64,000 bases of DNA from Druceiella hillmani (GCA_039881145.1 JAYKKI010000064.1:4397001-4461000); one strand, 5' to 3'; counted from the stretch's first letter, positions 45,725 to 58,379 are shown. Notes: a model not told the origin generated them from the sequence alone. Program-made: numbers and translations.

Positions 45725-47389
45725 TTAATTAAAAATTATTACGAATATTGAAATTATATTTCACTTTGTAAATATATCGACTAATACAACTTTCACAGAC
45801 ATAAGATAATTTATACACATAAATTGACGGAAATACTGTGCTGAAGTATTTACTGTTACGGTGTTTTTTACATTTTTGATTACGCGGGCAAAAAATTAGG
45901 ACACGAGAACGTACTGCTCACTGCTTTGCCGACTAATATCTCACGAAAGAGACACTGTATCGAAAAATATTATCAGACGTTTTCGTTTACATTTTAAAAT
46001 ACATCGTTCAATGATACTCTGTGAGAAAAATAATTATACCAAGTTTGATATATGGGAATCCATAACAAAAAAAAATATGTTTATTTTTGTACTTATTTCT
46101 ATATTTTCCCTTGGTTCAATTATACCTTACTGTAAAATTCTATCATAATCGGGCTTATACTGAAAAGAAACGACAAACAGACAGACGGATATGATAAAAT
46201 TATAGGAATTTATTTCACTTGACTAGAGGAGCTTAAAAATAATCGATAGTTGTAAAAATTACAAAAGAAACTGTGTAGTGATTGCCATTGTTCAGTAAAA
46301 AATACTTATATTATTTATCAATTAAATATTTCAATTAATAATTTTCTAAACGATTTTTTTCGAAGAATTAAAAATATTATATTAAAAAAAAATACAAAAA
46401 TATATTAATAAGTTTCCTAAAGGCACCTTTTAAAAATGCATCCTCAAATGCTACTCGTAGTTATCAATTTTAACCGCGCGCCATTACGCGTACAGTTAAA
46501 TGATACAGATCGTTCTCAGTAAAACATTCCAATATAGATACTCTATGAATCTCCCTAACCGTGCAATATTTATAGCTTTTTCTCATAACAATTAGACAAA
46601 ACATACTTCAATAAACATAAATTACTATATATTTACTGTTTGCTTACAGTTAATAAAATAAACACAGCAAAGCTTGTTGGGGTAATAAAAAAATAAATAT
46701 CAAAGAAATACCGCAGAGCGTCCGCCGGACTCGACATCCGGACCGATAATAAATCAAATTTACTAATTGCGCGCCAAGTTTGCATCTCGTTTTGAATTTC
46801 GAATTGCGATCCGCTCTATGGCGCAGATTAGAATAGTTTATGGCGTGTTTTCTTTTTAATTTTTAACACATTCACTTTTGATGACCAGTCGCTACGGGAT
46901 TAAATTGAATTTATGTTTGTTTGTCTATGAATTTTTGTATATATGTTTTCGTGTTTGCAAGTCTATCGATGATTACTTAATGGAAACGTGTAAACTTCTG
47001 AAGTGGGAATGTTAAGTGTTACAAATTTAGGTATAGGTAAACATATTTGAAAAATATGAGACGTTTAAATTATTTTTATGCGGAAGTGTTCATTGGGTGT
47101 TGAATCAGTAAATATAAGACAATTGATAAATGTTTATATAAAGACTTTGAAAATAGAATAGGAACAAAAAAAATAATGGTGTGATATTAATCTATAAAAC
47201 TTATAAATGACGTTCTGTACTTGCTTCAAGGTAACTTTTCATTTTAAGAAAATATTTTTGCGTGAAGCGTAGGGTGGTATCAATTAAAAGGTATTGAAGA
47301 GCATGTCAGTGTTTGTAGAAATTTCTAGAAATTTGTCATGCAAAATTTATGTTTATTCTTCATATATTAGTTCTTCTATTATTCTTCAT
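45725..47389. other. unassigned AT-rich DNA
   Basis: GC-richer short patches at 46470-46500 and 46705-46745 (cggactcgacatccggaccg) have no known identity. The 46090-46230 stretch ends with a cagacagacgg motif similar to the dispersed repeats at 39.6 and 49.6 kb. Confidence 0.4.
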
Positions 47390-47790
47390 TACATCTTCAT
47401 TTCTGAAGGTTCTGCCCATCCTAAAGACCCTTGCTGATCAACTGCTTCCATGCTACCCTGTCTTGTCTGAGACCGGAGGCTAAAATATAGACTACAGGAC
47501 TTTTTGATATTTTATTTTCCTATAACATCAGTTTACCTTGGTTATCTGACTGTCTTCGAGCTATATGGCCAACGTGATGGAAAATCGTGTGCAGCAAAAG
47601 CTTGCTTTTTTGCCTCAATCTGGAGTTGGCCGATTATGAATTTGTTGGGTCTTTTGGCAATACGCAGCATTCTCATCCAATACCATATTTCAAAAACAGC
47701 AATATTCTTCCTGACCACCGAGTGGATTGTCCAAGGCTTCTATGGAGAAGCGTGGCAAAAACGTTTGTTTTCTGCATATATCACTTAATA
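47390..47790 (-). pseudogene. RTE-like LINE ORF2 C-terminal fragment
   Basis: On the minus strand: FEIWYWMRMLRIAKRPNKFI (near 47700), corresponding to the FE.W..RRMLRI block; then HHVGHIARRQSDNQGKLML (near 47570), the GHIARR..DN..KLM block; then GLRQDRVAWKQLI (near 47450), the ..DR..W..LI end. Frameshifts separate the three. This variant, with FEMWxxRRML and GHIARRxxDNLxKLM blocks, differs from the KRVTxW variant at 56.7 kb, so it is likely a second subfamily. Inactive. Confidence 0.75.
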
Positions 47791-48084
47791 TTTTAATATA
47801 AAACCTTTATTTAATCAACAGACAATTAATAATATTTTGTTATATTTGTTTTTTTTTAACTTTGCTGCCTCATTTTTTTATTGACTATTTACTATATCAT
47901 AATTCCTACTGAAAATAGCGCGTACATTTTCCTTGCTATGCTAATTAATTACTAACGCAATTTATGTGGTAACAGCCTTTTTAAGTTTATAAGATAAAAT
48001 ATAATTGCTAGGCATCGTTTTATAATATATTTTATTTTAACTTCAAAAATCTAAATAAAAGCTAAGTTCATCTCTCTCCAACAC
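47791..48084. other. AT-rich, nothing recognised
   Basis: No supported feature. Confidence 0.5.
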
Positions 48085-49092
48085 GATACCAGTACTGCCT
48101 ATGCACTTTAGCAAAGTACATAACTCAAGTACCCGTATTGCCCAAACATTTTAGCAAAGTATCTTATGTCAAATAACTGTACTACCCAACTGCTTTAGCA
48201 AAGTACCTTAGGTCAAAAATCCATACTGCCCAATCACTTTAGCAAAGTATCTTATATTAAATACCCATACGGTCCAACAGCTTTAGTAAAGCATCTTCGA
48301 TTAAATATCTCTACTTCCCAAGTATTTTAGCAAAGTACCTTAGATCAAATACCCTTGCTACCCTAGTGTCTTTACAAAGTAATAATCTGTACAAACACCC
48401 ATATTGCCCAAGCCATTTAGCAAATGATCTTAGTCTAATTATCCATACTGCCCAAACGCTTTAGCAAAGTATTTCAGATCAAATACTCTTACTACCCAAG
48501 TATTTTAGCAAAATATCTTAGATCAAAAACCCATACCATCCAAGCACTTTAGCAAAGTATCTTATATCCAATACCCAAATTGCCCAACCGTTTTAGTAAA
48601 GTATCTTAGATTAAATATCCATACTTTCCAAGAGCTTTAGCAAAGTATCTTAGATCAAATGTCCTTACTACCCAAATGTTTTAGCAAAGTATCTTATAAT
48701 AAAATAGCCTTACTGCCCAAGCTCATTAGCGAAGTCTCTTGGATCAAAAACCCTACTACCCAAGTGTTTTAGCAAAGTAGCGTAGATCAAATACCCATAC
48801 CTACTATGCAAGCCCTTTAACAAAGTATCTCGGATCAAATACATATACTGCCCAAGCGCTTTAGCGAAGTATCTTATATAAAATATCTATACTCCCAAGT
48901 GCTTTAGCAAAAGATCTTAGGTTAAATATCCATGCTACCCAAGCGTTTTAGCAAAATATTTTAGATCAAATACCCTTACTATTAAGTATTTTAGAAAGTA
49001 TTTTAGATCAAATACAAATACTGCTTTATTAAAGTAGGTATCTTAGATTAAATACCCATACTGCCCAAGCGGTTTAGCAAAGTATCTTAAAT
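48085..49092. repeat. degenerate 44-45-bp minisatellite
   Basis: About 22 units containing ctttagcaaagtatcttaga followed by tcaaatacccatactgccca. Point differences are frequent and a few units are shortened (near 48990-49020). The array is older than the 216-bp satellite. Confidence 0.93.
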
Positions 49093-50458
49093 TGTATTAG
49101 TTATTACCGTTGTCGAATTGCACGAAATAAAAACTAGTTCTACTCTCAGGAAATGTATTTCCACATGTTTATTTTAATCAATTAGAAAAATTAATTTTCG
49201 ATGCATGAAATTTTCTCACAATTGAAAAAAGGATATTTCCGAAGTTGTATATATGTTTGAAATTGTTGGCACAAGCTAACTTGAATAATTTTAATTGAAC
49301 ATCCTAAGAAAACGCCAGTACCTAGAAGTTTATAAATTTTCAAATCCACGGTTAGAAATCAAAAGATAGCTATATTGCCACTTCACTCGGTGGGGTAGAA
49401 AAAAATTGTTTTCACAACTCTGAAAGAATTAACCCTATTATTATACATGAAACTTTAAATATAATTAAATCTATTTTTATATTTAGACAGTACTATGGGC
49501 AGACTCTTTTTTCCCTTTTTCTTTATAAGGTTTCGTACATCAAAAGGAAAAAACGGAACTCTTATAAAATTATTCACCCATTTGTCAGTCTGTCACAGCT
49601 GTTTTTCTCAAAAACCGCTTGACGCAGAAACTTGAAATTTAGTTTAGTATTAAGACGTATTAGACCACATATACCTCAATAAACTAAATCACAAAAATAG
49701 TTATATAGACATTTTAGGGAGGTTATGTTATGTACAATTTTTTTTTCATAAATAATGTGGGGTACCGTTTGAGTCTATAACTGTAAAAGAGTCCCAATTT
49801 TTTTTATTTTTATTTATTTAATAGTTAATATATATCTCCACATATATATTGAAAAGAAGAAAAAATTTAATTGCGTGGAGCTTAATAATTGATTTAATTT
49901 TTTCGAAATTACTCAACCCAAAATTATTAAAAAAATGAAAAGAATACAGGAAAAATATAGCAATTATTCTAGATCTTATAATTTTTTATAAACGCATTAT
50001 GAATTTACTAACGTTAAGGACATATTAGATAATATATGATACCGTAAAGAACTGATAAAAATATCATATAGTATTAAATGCTTACTAACGTGACCCGTGC
50101 GAAGTCTTCGCATTATTTATTCTATTTTACTAAAATTGACATATAGAGGCGCAAGTATCAAAAGCATTGAGCTAAAGCGCCACTTTATTTATACGTGAGT
50201 GGATTTGAAATTAAACAAAAATTTTACCGACCGTCAATCATATTGACGTCGAGCCGTTAGATGGCAGCATTGCTGTTTTGTGTCTATAATTTTAATAATT
50301 AATTAATTTGCAAAAACAAAGCAATAATAATTTTTTTAGTTGTGGATGCCGGTAGAGCAAGCAATTATCTATAAAATGATATATAATTTATGTGGATTAG
50401 TTGTGAGGTTTTTTCTAAAAAGGGAGTGTAACATCTTAACCTTAGCGTATTAATATAT

Positions 50459-50491
<33 letters not shown>

Positions 50492-51835
50492 AGAGACAAA
50501 AACGTGTACGGGTTCCGTACATGTACGAGTCCCAGTGCGAGTTCTACTTCGACTTGATAAGTTTTTTTATCTGTATTACCTTTTTCCTGAATTCCTATTA
50601 TCAATAGACGTATTCGAAAATACATTTTTGAATCAATTTTCCTCTAAGTAAAAAAATACCAACTTAAGTTTCAACCAACCTCGTAATCGTATTTTCCTTT
50701 TTTTACGAGTTGAATATATCATTCTATTGAATTATCAGTGACATATTAAACCACTGCGTTAAACCCGCAACGCTTAAAATGAATCATAGCCCCTACGCAG
50801 CATCTATAAGTATGTCCATTCTTCTAAGCAATGCTTTAATTAGTGCCGTTTAGTGTCACATTCTCGACGATCAGAAGGTTGAAATGCTACAAGGGATGTA
50901 CGCTGTGTATACTAATTAGCTGGATAAGTATTCAGGACATTAACGTTACCGCTCGAGAGATAAATAGCTAGATTTATTCAGTTAATTTGTTGCAAAACTT
51001 AAAGAGCATGGGTTCGGCAATCATCGGTGGTCTCTTTTCCTTCGTATTTCGTTTCCGTTTGGCAAAATAATTGTAAAGTTATTTGCTTTTCAAACAAAAA
51101 AGGATCGAGTCCTCGTTAAGTGTTGGTTTTTATTTATGTTAAGTTGATTTTTATGGTTTTTTTTTGGTTTTTATTTTAATTTTAGAAAATGTAAAGCCAT
51201 AGAGCAACTAACCCCAAATAACAAACAAACCAAAGTGATTTTCACGATAGTGATACTTTTATTATTTCTCTATACGAAATAAAAAATAATTCGAAATTCA
51301 AATAATTCTTGAGTTAGTTTTTCTCTCATTCGCCCATGCACAGATGGAACGATTGGGAGCGAAACAGACGATTATCTTTTCCGCTCTCTTCTAGCTTCAC
51401 CTCCCTTCTAAGCTGCCCTCGTAGCATCCATATAAATTGTTATCGATGGATTCTACATAAGCCATACCATTATCTTTAAAACGGCTGAACAAAGCAGTTG
51501 AGCATGCCTATTTATAAAAAATAAGGAAAGTACAACATTCACTTTCACTCACTACACTACATATTGAGATATTAATGTCGTAGGAGAAAAAATTGGAAAT
51601 TAACAAATGGTTGTAAATATGAAGGTATAATTTAAGTATTAACGTGTGGTTAAGGAACACGGATGCAATAGTTTGTGGTAGGATAGGAGAAGAAAAGGTG
51701 GAATGATGACAATGAATCGAGATGAGAATAGATTTTTCCAACGAAGTGAAGCATAAAATTTTACAACCTCCAGTTTCATCGCAAATTTTTCGAAGAATGA
51801 TATAGGTACTTTCTTTTTTCTTATATATAACACCA
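49093..51835. other. unassigned DNA with dispersed repeat and microsatellite
   Basis: 49520-49740 resembles a common moth and butterfly dispersed repeat on the plus strand (aggtttcgtacatcaaaagg, 'aaaacggaactcttataaaa', 'gtcagtctgtcacagc'). 50459-50490 is a pure (GAT)n run, which makes an isoleucine stretch in a minus-strand frame that is not a gene. The remainder is not recognised. Confidence 0.5.
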
Positions 51836-52420
51836 TGGTACACTTTTCATAGAATGATGCAAGTACCTTCTCTATACTTATACATAATTATCTGCATCGT
51901 AAATTTTTCATAGAATGATACAGGTACCTTCTCTTTTCTTGTACACAAGTCCTTGGTAATTTTTTTGTAGAACGACCCTTCTCTATTCTTATCCATATCT
52001 GCATCGTAAATTTTTCATAGAATAATACAGGTGGTAAATTTTTCATAGAATAATACAGGTGGTAAATTTTTCATAGAATAATACAGGTGGTAAATTTTTC
52101 ATAGAATAATACAGGTGGTAAATTTTTCATAGAATGATACAAGTACCTTCTCTATTCTTATACATATCTCTATCGTAAATTTTTCATAGAATGATACAGG
52201 TACCTTCTATTTTTTTATTCATAACTCCATGGAAAATTTTTCATGGAATGATACAGGCATCTTCTCTGTTCTTAGATATATTCATGGTAAATTTTTCATA
52301 GAAAAATACACGTAACTTTTTTATTCTTATACATATATCCTCGGTATTTTTTTCGTAGAATGGATACAGGTCTTTTAATATAAATAAATCCATGGTAAAT
52401 TTTTTTAAGAATTAATTAGG
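51836..52420. repeat. 28-60-bp degenerate tandem array
   Basis: The shared block is gtaaatttttcatagaatga plus tacaggtaccttctctattc. In the centre (52026-52135) a shortened 28-bp form (taaatttttcatagaataat, acaggtgg) is repeated four or five times nearly exactly, as if amplified recently from one unit. Confidence 0.9.
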
Positions 52421-52429
52421 CACCATCTT

Positions 52430-52650
52430 TGTTCTTCAACCGACTTCCAAAAACGACAAAGTTCTTTTTTAGACTGTATTTTATATGTATGTTTTCCCAT
52501 GGTCTTCAACATACACCAACCAATCTAGATGATTCTTTTTGTATTCAGAAGGATATACTCCAAGTATTGTGCAATTAAAATTTGGTTAGAATCCTACTAT
52601 GGAAATTGAGATATACCATAGAATTTCTCAGCACTGAACAACACATATGC
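52430..52650 (+). repeat. dispersed repeat of lepidopteran type
   Basis: Starts cttcaaccgacttccaaaaa and continues acgacaaagttctttttta, gactgtattttatatgtatg. I recall this opening from abundant moth and butterfly repeats. It is the best single hint to the host group, but it is recall and not a search. Confidence 0.5.
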
Positions 52651-54763
52651 CGTGTACGAGTTTGTATGATTTACAATAGATCTAGTGATAATCTAACAAA
52701 ACACGACTAAGGACGAAATAAATTTGTTTTTAGCGAAATAAGTGTACAATGATGGATCTGGAAGGTCGTGGCAGGAACTCTTCAGTTTTGAATAGTACAC
52801 TCGTAGAGTTTGTATTCGTTTGACTAGTCTAGCTACGGAATAGAAACGTAGCAAGAAAGTAACGAAGTAAATAGATAGATAAGTATCTACGTGTACATAC
52901 AAAGGCATGAAAAAGATTTTATTCGCTAATATTTTGAATAAATTTGTGCCAGATTTTGGCAGTCAAAGAGTACTCGCTGTAGATGGTACCATGTTTGACA
53001 GATGAGATTGAGGAGATATTTAGAATTAAATAGAAGAAGGGGCAGAGTAAATAACGATGATAACTATATTTTAAATCTATGTAGCATAAGGCGAGAATAG
53101 AAACGTCGCGTGGTGAGTATGTCTGTTTGTACGCGTTTTTCTCAGTAACTAATAAATGGATTTTATTTTGGTTTTCATTATTACATGGTTTAATTCAAGA
53201 AGAAGAAAAAGTATAATCTATTTTGTGAAAATTGCTCTATAATGTTGGTAGAGTCGAAAAAAAGATTTAAGCGGATAATTATTTTGACTTAAATCGTCTG
53301 AGATAAATGGAAACAATACGCAGTGATATTCTTCTATTCATATAGTTCTGTACTAAAATCTAAAAACAACGTATATGTATATATCACATAAGAATGAAAA
53401 TAAAAGTTTTACTGTTCAAAAAGAAAAGCTTTGAGCTCGAATTGTCTTATCTTATAAAATTAAATTTTATAGTGATTTTCCTCAACTTGTGAAGATTAAA
53501 TTTTCTTTTATACGTAATTTAAAATAAATGACGATATTTCTAAGTAAGGAAAATTATACTTTCCTTTCACAGGACTCTTTAATGCGTGAAAAATCTTTGC
53601 CTGCCAGTACACAATCGGAGCAGTGGCTAGTTTTATATTTTAAAAATACAATTAAATCGAACTGTGTAGACAATTTTGAAAATATCGCAATTGAAAAAAC
53701 ATTTACAATGTTTTTTTATTACCTGCATGTTTTTTTCTTGTTCTACAACAATTTTTTAATGAATTCTTGTTTCAATCATCAAATTTATAATCAATAGTTT
53801 AATTTTTTTTAATTGAGGGTAAGCGTCTTGCATTGCTGATGTACCCCTTTTTGAAGTTGAAAATGGTAGAATGTATTTTACCCCTTTACATTTCCGCTAG
53901 AATTTTTTTAAATTTCTGGTGCATGTGTAGTATGTAACTGAGTAATTTAAAAACGTATTTAATTACAGTAAGATATATTATAAATCATATAAAAACTGTA
54001 TATAAAATTCAAATAAAAAATTGAATGTAATAAAAGGCGCGCCAAATAGCTTTATTGGATTATGGAAAAATCACTAATGTAACTAAATTAAAATGCTGGT
54101 TATTAAATATAAGATTTATTCAAATAAATAAAGTGAAATTAATTTTAAAATTTACACAGTATGTTATCAAAGCAAATATAGTGAAAGGAAAATTAGCTAG
54201 TGATTTTTTTATTCTTTTTAAACCCATTCATAATTATTGTTTTTCACTCGAGTAGAAAATTTTCTGTAATTTCTCTATCAAAAATAAAATATTTAACGAA
54301 ACCAAAAGGCAATTAGTTTATTTCTATACTCTTATTTCTATTTTATTTTTATTAGAACTTTTTACTCTTTTGAAAACGATTCTTAAGTAAGACGCACTAA
54401 GTATGGTATTACTTAAAGTATGACTGGCTGGTGGTAGGAAGGATTTATTAATAAATACTTAGAAAATAACATTTGAAAAAAGGATAACTAGAATTCGTCT
54501 TTATCCAATGATTTTTATTATATAAATATGTATGCTGGAATGCTTTACACAAAATCGTGATGAAGCAAATTGATAATCGCCATTTTGGCGCTGATGGTCA
54601 GCGTCTGATAGTGAGTGTCTACTGAACTAATGTTAGAGATGAGACAATGTGTTGAAATAAATCGAATTTATTTATACAAGTAACTTATTTACACGCCGAT
54701 AATCAGTTTTGGTTTGGAAATAAAAAAGGTCAAGGTCAAGGTTTTGGAAATAACAAAAATATA

Positions 54764-54766
<3 letters not shown>
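52651..54766. other. unassigned AT-rich DNA
   Basis: An 89-codon frame (53528-53797) and a 66-codon frame (54055-54255) lack motifs. 53105-53200 carries a tctgtttgtacgcgtttttc motif seen in dispersed repeats. Nothing else is supported. Confidence 0.4.
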
Positions 54767-54826
<60 letters not shown>

Positions 54827-54827
54827 G
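54767..54827. repeat. (TA)n(TG)n microsatellite
   Basis: The same composite structure as 3653-3717: a TA run changing to TG at its 3' end. Confidence 0.95.
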
Positions 54828-55113
54828 CAATTAAAAACAACGTGATATTATCGTGTATTGATACAATGAATTTTAATATGCTTCAATATTATATATCGAT
54901 ACAAAGGAAAATTCTGGGCATCTCTAATTAAATGTCAAATTTAGTTCTCGAGACGTTCATGGCGGCGCTTCAAATAGCCACAAAAAAGAGCTCTTATTTT
55001 GTACAGTAGAGCCAGTCCAGCATATAATAGAAGACAGTCTTTTTGTCGAACAATTTTCCTACCCAAATTACAAATCACTTGCTAAAATTACTAGGCCGAT
55101 GTATATTTATTTA

Positions 55114-55200
55114 CTAGCTACATTACTCGGCTTCGCCCAGTTATATTATTTTTGATATTACTCTTTCTCTAATATTTTCACGTTGTCCTTCACTTTAATT
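55114..55200 (-). mobile_element. Helitron 3' end
   Basis: On the minus strand the sequence reads gggcgaagccgagtaatgta then gCTAG followed by T. GGC-gaa-GCC is the short subterminal hairpin expected about 10 nt before the CTRR end. The other end is not identified; the body probably extends upward past 55200. It differs in sequence from the Helitron at 27.4 kb. Confidence 0.65.
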
Positions 55201-55989
55201 TTTTCTTAACCAACGCTCTGTTTCACGAATTCTTGCAAGTCTCTTTTCTCTTTCTTCGTTTGTTCCTTTTCTTCGTGCCGTCTTTTCTCTTAGCAATTTT
55301 GCTAAATTGTGTAAACACTCTCGTTTTGTGTTTTACTGACCAAAAGTATAAAACTACAAAACACAAAACAAAACGTCTCCCGTATTATATAGAGTCGATA
55401 TGCTTTAGAATGAATGATTGTTAGTTTTTGAAAAAGATGACTTTTTATAAATCAATAGAGACTAGAAAAAGAGGACAATCTCCAACTACGTGGCCTGTTG
55501 ATATTGCAAAAGAACTTCAATGTTTCTGATTTAAGAAACAAAAGAGTAATAGCACTACCTAAAGAAAAGAAAAGAAAAAAATAGTAATTTAGAAAGCCTT
55601 CAAAATTTACGTATTTTGAAGGCTTTAACTTTAACTCAAAAATGCGATAATGCTTTTTGAGGTTAGGGCGCTTCTCAAACGAGTTTTATTATCTTTAATA
55701 TTGTACTCGAAATAAAGTTGATTTCGAGATTCAAAAATTATTCCAGTTTCAATTATCTATAATCAAATATTATAGGTTCAATTCAAGAAAGAATTCATTT
55801 GGAGAATTCAATTCGGCTGAGAAATGTTTGGGAAACTTAGCCATACTTTTTCGTCCAAAACACTGGTGGTTTTTGGGGTGTTTTGAAGTGAAGTATTCAG
55901 TCAGTGTATGTTGCCAGTAACCACATACAAAAATTAGACCTGGCCTGTTGCTATTGGCCTAGAAAAAGATTCCAAGTCACTTATCGAGC
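55201..55989. other. unassigned, with a perfect 14-bp hairpin
   Basis: Arms 55593-55606 and 55613-55626 (aaagccttcaaaat) pair perfectly around ttacgt. Around 55475-55510 there is a short plus-strand piece that may also be RTE-like, too short to call. Confidence 0.6.
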
Positions 55990-56150
55990 GATGTGAAAGG
56001 ATATGTCTGAGATTTTTCTACGAGGTTTCATTCGTTATGAGGAGATCCGTTGAAGAACTAAGATCACCGACATAGCTCCTCGTACTCACAGGCTGAAGTG
56101 GAAATAGGCAGGCTGTGTAGCAGGCATAACCGATAACGATGAATGTCAAA
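55990..56150 (+). pseudogene. RTE-like LINE ORF2 C-terminal fragment
   Basis: From about 56039 the frame reads EEIR, stop, RTKITDIAPRTHRLKWK, stop, AGCVAG. This matches NEEIRRRTK.TDI....KLKW.WAGHVAR of the family. Two stops and a mutated GH pair. It ends directly at the edge of the 225/244-bp satellite. Confidence 0.7.
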
Positions 56151-56668
56151 CATGTGGTCGAAGAAACAGAATACACTCACCCGAGCTATAATTCCTTCTA
56201 TCATCAAACTCGAGACGGGCATCTTGGTCAATAATAAAGCATACATCTGGTTGGCATGCAACAAGTGAATATAAATAGAACAACGGAAGGAGATGCATGT
56301 CATACTTCAAAACAAAATTTATATAAATATACATATTTGAAAAAGTAAAAAAAATATATCGATTTTAGAGTAAGATCTCCCCTCTCCAAAAACTTGTATA
56401 ATTAACCGAGTTATAATTACTTCTATCATCAAAACTCGAGACTGGCGCGCTGGTCGATAATAAAGCACACACCCGCTTGGTGTGCAACACGTAAATATAA
56501 ATAGAACAACGGACGGAGACGCATGTCATATTTCAAAAGAAAATTTATATAAAAACAAATATTTACAAAAATAAAAAATGCTATCGGTTTTAGAGGAAAA
56601 CCTCCTCTCTCCAAAAATCTATATTTAAAACAAATTACTTATTAAATTACCCGAGCTATAACAAAACT

Positions 56669-57011
56669 GATGAGAGATCAAGACAAATGGAGCAAAAGAG
56701 TGACTGTGTGGTACCCTAAAGAGGGCAAGCGATCGAGAGGCAGACCTCTAAAAAGATGGGATGATGACATCAGACAAGTGGCAGGAAGGACGTGGAACAG
56801 AGTAGCTCATGATCGAACAGAATGGAAAAGGTTGGAAGAGGCCTTTGCCGACTGGCAAACGGATCCACAGAAAATAAAGAAACAGGAAATATTAAATTAA
56901 TAAGATAGGATTATTTTATGCTATATTTTCTTTAATTTTAAGTTTGGTTGTATAAAGAATTGTATAATAGATCCGAATAAAAGGGCTATATTATTATTAT
57001 TATTATTATAC
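56669..57011 (+). mobile_element. 5'-truncated RTE-like LINE insertion
   Basis: Inserted in a satellite unit and flanked by caaaact on both sides (56662-56668 and 57012-57018). The satellite's own sequence has caaaact at this place, so it is a target-site duplication. About 13 bp of satellite is missing just before the left copy. The fragment ends in (TTA)n at 56991-57009, a simple-repeat tail of the kind usual for RTE-like elements. Confidence 0.85.
56670..56900 (+). CDS. RTE-like ORF2 C-terminal end (intact frame, 5'-truncated)
   Basis: The 76-codon frame runs without a stop: WSKRVTVWYPKEGKRSRGRP, LKRWDDDIRQVAGRTWNRVA, then RTEWKRLEEAFADWQ and a stop before the 3' UTR. This is the GKRxxGRPxxRWxDDI block and W..LEEAF end of RTE-like proteins, by recall of the family. 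There is no endonuclease or RT domain, so it has no activity of its own. The Met at 56670 is internal to the ancestral protein and not a real start. The lack of stops, unlike all sister fragments in this window, marks it as the youngest copy. Confidence 0.85.
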   Translation: MRDQDKWSKRVTVWYPKEGKRSRGRPLKRWDDDIRQVAGRTWNRVAHDRTEWKRLEEAFADWQTDPQKIKKQEILN

Positions 57012-57770
57012 CAAAACTCCAAACTGGCGCGCTGGTTAATAAAAAAGCACACACCCGCGTGGTGTGCAACTAGTGAATATAAACAGAACAACGGACGACG
57101 ATGTACATAATATTTCAAAAGGAAATTTATGTAATACTAAATATATTAAAAAGTAAAAAATGGTATCATTTTTAGAGAAAAATCTCCTTTCTATATTTAA
57201 AACAAATTACTTGTTAAATTACCCGAGTTATAATTACTTCTATCGTCAAAATTGGAGACTGGCGCGCTGGTCATTAATAAAGCACGCACCCGCGTGGTGT
57301 GCAACAAGTGAATATAAATATAACAACGGACGGAGATGTGTGTCATATTTCAAAACAAAATGTATATAAATATAAATACTAGAAACAAGTAAAAAATACA
57401 TCGTTTTTAGAGTAAGATTTCCTCTCTCCAAAAACTAGTGTAATTACCCGAGTTATAATTACTTCTATCATTAAACTTGGGACTAGCGCACTGATCGATA
57501 ATAAAGCACACATTCACATGGTGTGCAACAAGTGAATATAAATAGAACAACGGACGGAGATGCAAATCATATTTTAAAAGAAAATTTATGTAATAATAAA
57601 ATTGGTTAAAAAAATAAATCGCATCGCTGTTAAAGGAAGACCTCCCCTTTCCAAAAAGTTATATTTAAAAGAAATTTCTTTATAAATTACCGGAGTTATA
57701 ATTACTTCTGTTGTCATAACTCGAAATTAACGTGCTGGTCAATAATAAAGAACGCACGAAATAAAGGACG

Positions 57771-57970
57771 TAATGAAGTGTACAACATGTATAAATAAAT
57801 AGTTCACAATGAGGAAGTATTATTTGCAACGCATGGGCATCCACGGAAACTTATTGAATTTATATAAAATTATTCCCCACTTGACTTATTCATCTATCTC
57901 CAGTTTCCAGCCCTAACGCTAACAACTCCCTGAAGACAATTTGTTCGTGGAATAGCTCATTAGCTCTGAT
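57771..57970. other. possible 3' UTR of the minus-strand exon
   Basis: Lies downstream (minus strand) of the stop at 57971-57973. No clear AATAAA on that strand was seen within 200 bp, which weakens the exon call. Confidence 0.2.
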
Positions 57971-58123
57971 TTATAGAGTGCTCGCGACACTTGCCTCGCT
58001 GTACGACAACAAAGTAGATAAGCGAGCAAGTGCTGGACTAAGGTGCAGTGATGTTGATGGGCAATCGAATGTTACGATACTGGATTTAAGGCCGACGTTA
58101 TCGATCAGTCTTTTGTAGGATGC
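57971..58123 (-). CDS. candidate terminal exon, unknown protein
   Basis: Not recognised. On the minus strand a strong acceptor (attgttttctctttcag, 58140-58124) is followed directly by 50 codons to TAA (57973-57971): it begins ASYKRLIDNVGLKSSIVTFD and ends LSYSEASVASTL. The exon is richer in GC, especially at third positions, than its flanks, has no low complexity, and is neither tandemly repeated nor similar to any other part of the window. Together these make it the best host-exon candidate here. The upstream exon would lie beyond 58140 on the minus strand and was not found. It could be an alternative last exon of a gene with long introns. Confidence 0.4.
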   Translation of the reverse strand, partial: ASYKRLIDNVGLKSSIVTFDCPSTSLHLSPALARLSTLLSYSEASVASTL

Positions 58124-58379
58124 CTGAAAGAGAAAACAATTTTATATTTATCTCGTTCTACATGCATTTGTCTCTCTGTAGCCCGACAATTTATCGGATG
58201 GACATAGCCAATAACCAGGCGCTTTACAAACCGCTGTTTATGTTAAAATAATTACCTGTTCCGACTTTGCACAATATTTTTCGAAATGTCTACTTCTTTA
58301 TACATATATATATATTGAGTTTCAGTTTCCAGTGAGTGTGGTTGTTAACTGTTTGTTAGAAAACTACTATATATGAAAA

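Larger units (their letters stand above)
56170..57770. repeat. 225/244-bp satellite
   Basis: Units start with acccgagYtataattacttc at about 56179, 56404, 56649, 57221, 57446 and 57689. Two spacings recur, about 225 and about 244 bp; the longer units have an extra 'atttaaaacaaattacttRt' segment. Each contains ctggcgcgctggtcaataat, 'cacacccgcgtggtgtgcaa' (a small hairpin), and 'gaacaacggacggaga'. The third unit is interrupted by the LINE fragment at 56669-57011. Minus-strand frames of 60-80 codons recur at unit spacing and are by-products. Confidence 0.93.

Noticed and set aside
50365..50625. 86-codon minus-strand frame with a run of isoleucines
   Set aside because: The run is the (GAT)n microsatellite; nothing else is protein-like.
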